From positions 186,001 to 250,000 of the forward strand of contig NZ_AP027736.1 in assembly GCF_030296675.1 (NCBI RefSeq): 64,000 nt of DNA, written 5' to 3'. This DNA is from Demequina sediminis (lineage in GTDB: Bacteria > Actinomycetota > Actinomycetes > Actinomycetales > Demequinaceae). Position 1 is the stretch's first letter. Each line of letters opens with the position of its first letter. A model generated the notes under the pieces. It made no database searches. It was given only the letters and a program-made list of their open reading frames with translations, and was not told the DNA's origin. Shown in pieces: positions 61,803 to 64,000 of the stretch. The position numbers and the translations under genes are program-made.

Positions 61803-61853
61803 GTTGGGGCGGCGCAGTCGCCGCGTCACCATGCCGGACACGAGGAGCACACC

Positions 61854-63452
61854 ATGGCGGATCTCACGGTCGAGATCTACGACACGACCCTGCGCGACGG
61901 CGCGCAGCAAGAGGGCATGAACCTCTCGGTCGCCGACAAGATGGCGATCGCGCCGCTGCTCGACGAGCTCGGCGTGGGAGTGATCGAGGGTGGCTGGCCC
62001 GGCGCGGTGCCCAAGGACACCGAGTTCTTCGGGCTGGTCGCCAAGGAGCTGAGCTTCCGGCACGCGCAGTTCGCGGCGTTCGGGATGACGCGGCGCGCCG
62101 GCAGCACGGCGGCATCTGACCCGCAGGTGCGCGCGCTGCTCGACTCCGAGGCCCCCATCATCACGCTGGTCGCAAAGACCGACATCCGCCACGCGGAGCG
62201 AGCCCTGCGCGTCAGCGGCGAGGAGAACCTCGCGATGATCGAGGAGACCGTCGCGTTCCTCGTGGGCGAGGGTCGCCGCGTCGTGCTCGATGCAGAGCAC
62301 TTCTTCGATGGCTTCGTCTACGACCCCGAGTACGCGATCAGGGCGCTGCTTGCGGGAGAGCACGCCGGGGCATCGTCGCTGGTGTTGTGCGACACGAACG
62401 GCGGGATGCTCCCCGACGACGTCACGCGGATCGTCACGGCGGTCCGCGCGCGCACCACTGCGCAGCTGGGCATGCACGCGCACAACGACTCCGGCTGCGC
62501 CGTCGCGAACTCGATGGCAGCGGTTGCCGCGGGCGTCACGCACGTCCAGGGCTGCGTCAACGGCTACGGCGAGCGCACGGGCAACGCGGACCTGATCGCG
62601 GTCGCGGCCAACCTCGAGATCAAGCGTGGGGTGTCCGCGCTCAAGGGCGACGGACTGAGCGACGCGACGCGCATCTCGCACGCGATCTCCGAGATCACCA
62701 ATATCGCGCCCTTCGCGCGGCAGCCGTACGTCGGGGCATCGGCCTTCGCTCACAAGGCGGGCCTTCACGCGAGCGCGATCAAGGTCGATCCCGACCTCTA
62801 CCAGCACACCCAGCCCGAGCTCGTGGGCAACGACATGCGCATGCTGGTGTCCGAGATGGCGGGGCGTGCCTCGATCGAGCTCAAGGGCAAGGAGCTCGGA
62901 ATCGACCTGGAGGGCCAGCCCGAGGTCCTCAAGCGCGTCATGGAGCGCGTCAAGAATGCCGAGGCCATGGGCTACACGTTCGACGCGGCCGATGCCTCGT
63001 TCGAGCTACTGCTGCGCGGTGAGATGGGTCAGTCGCCTCGGTACTGGGACGTCGAGACGTGGCGCGTGCTCGTGTCCTCGGCACCGGGAAACCCCAACGA
63101 GGCCGACGCCGAGGCGATCGTCAAGCTGCGTGCGGGCGGGCGCCGCTACGTCACGGTCGGTGAGGGCAACGGCCCGGTCAACGCGATCGACCACGGCCTG
63201 CGTGCCGCGCTGGTGGCCGCGTACCCCGAGATCGACCGCTTCGACCTCACCGACTTCAAGGTGCGCATCATGGACGCCGCACACGGCACGGACGCGGTCA
63301 CGCGCGTGCTGATCACCACGGTCGACACCGTGACCGGCGCCCAGTGGCGCACGGTCGGCGTGGGCCCCAACGTCATCGAGGCCTCGTGGGAGGCCCTCAC
63401 CGACGCGCTGCTCTACGGCCTCCTGAAGGCCGAGGTGACCCCGGCGGTGTAG
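61854..63452 (+). CDS. cimA: Citramalate synthase
   Basis: 532 residues. Condenses acetyl-CoA with pyruvate to (R)-citramalate, giving 2-oxobutyrate for isoleucine without threonine. The TIM-barrel start VEIYDTTLRDGAQQEGMNLS and GVIEGGWPGAVPKDTEFFGL are specific for CimA rather than 2-isopropylmalate synthase. Metal/substrate motifs LCDTNGGMLPDDV and LGMHAHNDSGCAVANSMAAV follow. The C-terminal LeuA dimer domain (DFKVRIMDAAHGTDAVTRVL) is the site of end-product inhibition. Shine-Dalgarno GAGGAG. No leuA-specific features are seen. Confidence 0.93.
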   Translation: MADLTVEIYDTTLRDGAQQEGMNLSVADKMAIAPLLDELGVGVIEGGWPGAVPKDTEFFGLVAKELSFRHAQFAAFGMTRRAGSTAASDPQVRALLDSEAPIITLVAKTDIRHAERALRVSGEENLAMIEETVAFLVGEGRRVVLDAEHFFDGFVYDPEYAIRALLAGEHAGASSLVLCDTNGGMLPDDVTRIVTAVRARTTAQLGMHAHNDSGCAVANSMAAVAAGVTHVQGCVNGYGERTGNADLIAVAANLEIKRGVSALKGDGLSDATRISHAISEITNIAPFARQPYVGASAFAHKAGLHASAIKVDPDLYQHTQPELVGNDMRMLVSEMAGRASIELKGKELGIDLEGQPEVLKRVMERVKNAEAMGYTFDAADASFELLLRGEMGQSPRYWDVETWRVLVSSAPGNPNEADAEAIVKLRAGGRRYVTVGEGNGPVNAIDHGLRAALVAAYPEIDRFDLTDFKVRIMDAAHGTDAVTRVLITTVDTVTGAQWRTVGVGPNVIEASWEALTDALLYGLLKAEVTPAV

Positions 63453-63471
63453 CCGCCCGCCGCACCTGCGA

Positions 63472-63502
63472 CCGGCATCGTCCCCAGGAGGGACGATGCC
63501 GG
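63472..63502. repeat. Inverted pair of GGACGATGCC motifs forming a 13-bp hairpin after cimA
   Basis: CCGGCATCGTCCC/GGGACGATGCCGG, perfect 13-bp stem with a 5-base loop, 19 bases after the cimA stop. Likely also the cimA terminator, although no U-tract follows. Confidence 0.75.
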
Positions 63503-63548
63503 GGTCACCGTGGTCCTCGCGCCCGCCGGGGCGGGGAGGATAGGTGGC

Positions 63549-64000
63549 ATGCACGGTGAGTACAAGGTTCCTGGCGGCAAGCTCGTGGTCGCGGATGTCG
63601 AGCTCGATCACACGGGCGAGACGCTCGACACGGTGGTGATCTCGGGGGACTTCTTCCTCGAGCCCGCGGAGGCGATCGGCGACATCTCGCGGGCGCTCGC
63701 GGGGCTGTCCGCGCATGCGACCGTGTCGCAGATGACCGCCGCCGTCACGCGTGCGGCGAGCGGCGCGCAGTTCATCGGCTTCAGCCCGGAGGCGGTCGCG
63801 ATCGCGGTGCGTCGCGCGCTCGGGCACGCGACCAGCTGGCACGACCACACGTTCGAGACCATTCACGACTCCCCGCGTGACCCGCACCTGCAGATGGCGA
63901 TCGACGACGTCCTGGCGCGCGAGGTCGCGGCGGGCACGCGCGGACCTACGCTGCGCATCTGGGAGTGGGAGCGCAACGCGGTGGTGATCGGGTCCTTCCA
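63549..64000 (+). CDS. Lipoate-protein ligase A-like protein (3' partial)
   Basis: Open from ATG 63549 to the window end (150 residues visible). The first ~90 residues (MHGEYKVPGGKLVVADVELD; FFLEPAEAIGDISRALAGL) match the small lipoate-ligase accessory domain, placed here at the N-terminus. Then the biotin/lipoate A/B ligase catalytic domain begins (LQMAIDDVLAREVAAGTRGP, TLRIWEWERNAVVIGSFQ). It should attach lipoate or octanoate to carrier proteins. Shine-Dalgarno GGGAGGA 8 bases before the ATG. Confidence 0.8.
   Translation, partial: MHGEYKVPGGKLVVADVELDHTGETLDTVVISGDFFLEPAEAIGDISRALAGLSAHATVSQMTAAVTRAASGAQFIGFSPEAVAIAVRRALGHATSWHDHTFETIHDSPRDPHLQMAIDDVLAREVAAGTRGPTLRIWEWERNAVVIGSF

Overview
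The window is high-G+C (roughly 70%) DNA with a complete actinobacterial rRNA operon. The 16S sequence, gene content and codon use point to a Micrococcales actinobacterium, tentatively Demequinaceae or a Cellulomonas relative; I could not run a database search. Many genes without a Shine-Dalgarno have a TANNNT-like -10 hexamer 6-8 nt before the start codon, which suggests widespread leaderless transcripts. At least thirteen genes are broken by a single missing base in a G or C run, so most 'pseudogenes' listed here are probably intact genes in an assembly with homopolymer errors.

Layout. 1-6.3 kb: end of a 2-hydroxyacid dehydrogenase, a DUF1801 protein, Ada/AlkA DNA repair, photolyase, two FMN reductases, and a MerR/TipA regulator fused head-on to a GNAT remnant. 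6.4-16.2 kb: branched-chain amino acid synthesis (ilvD, leader peptide plus attenuator, ilvB, ilvN, ilvC, leuB, ilvE), interrupted by a TetR/membrane-protein pair. 16.3-24.9 kb: acyl-CoA synthetase, PEBP protein, hydrolase, DrrAB-type ABC exporter, DUF305 lipoprotein, and a polar amino acid (probably cystine) ABC importer behind a leaderless Met/Cys-rich leader peptide. 25-31.9 kb: a copper/thiol-redox cluster (SHOCT protein, multicopper oxidase, redoxin, CcdA, glutaredoxin, Lgt-like protein, two-component system, small membrane protein) whose promoters share an 11-bp-spaced CTTCA repeat at a fixed distance from the -10. 31.9-39 kb: CDF transporter with its ArsR repressor, two FBP-domain proteins, a RibD-like reductase, a compositionally distinct HNH nuclease, an F420-reductase-like protein and DUF4262. 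38.4-43.7 kb: arsenic resistance (ACR3-like permease, ArsR, ArsP-like permease, CxxC thioredoxin-like protein, trxB, ArsR-ArsC fusion, arsC). 44.7-46.4 kb: RHH/Doc toxin-antitoxin and a second ilvE. 46.5-52.8 kb: three paralogous sigma-factor / membrane-partner modules around a metallopeptidase. 53.8-59.6 kb: rRNA operon. 59.5-61.6 kb: an IS1634-type element flanked by a 178-bp target duplication that copies the rrn terminator. 61.7-64 kb: an Ile/Leu leader-peptide attenuator, citramalate synthase, and a lipoate-ligase-like gene.

How it fits together. The window holds nearly all of the Ile/Val pathway: cimA supplies 2-oxobutyrate from pyruvate, then IlvBN, IlvC, IlvD and IlvE. Two separate attenuators (ilvB and cimA) appear to sense branched-chain aminoacyl-tRNA. 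The arsenic operon carries its own thioredoxin reductase and thioredoxin-like protein to drive ArsC. The copper/redox cluster looks like a compact regulon of the adjacent OmpR-type regulator. Over everything lies a highly iterated 10-mer, GGACGATGCC, with 20 exact copies in 64 kb; two sites form long inverted-repeat hairpins downstream of ilvN and cimA.
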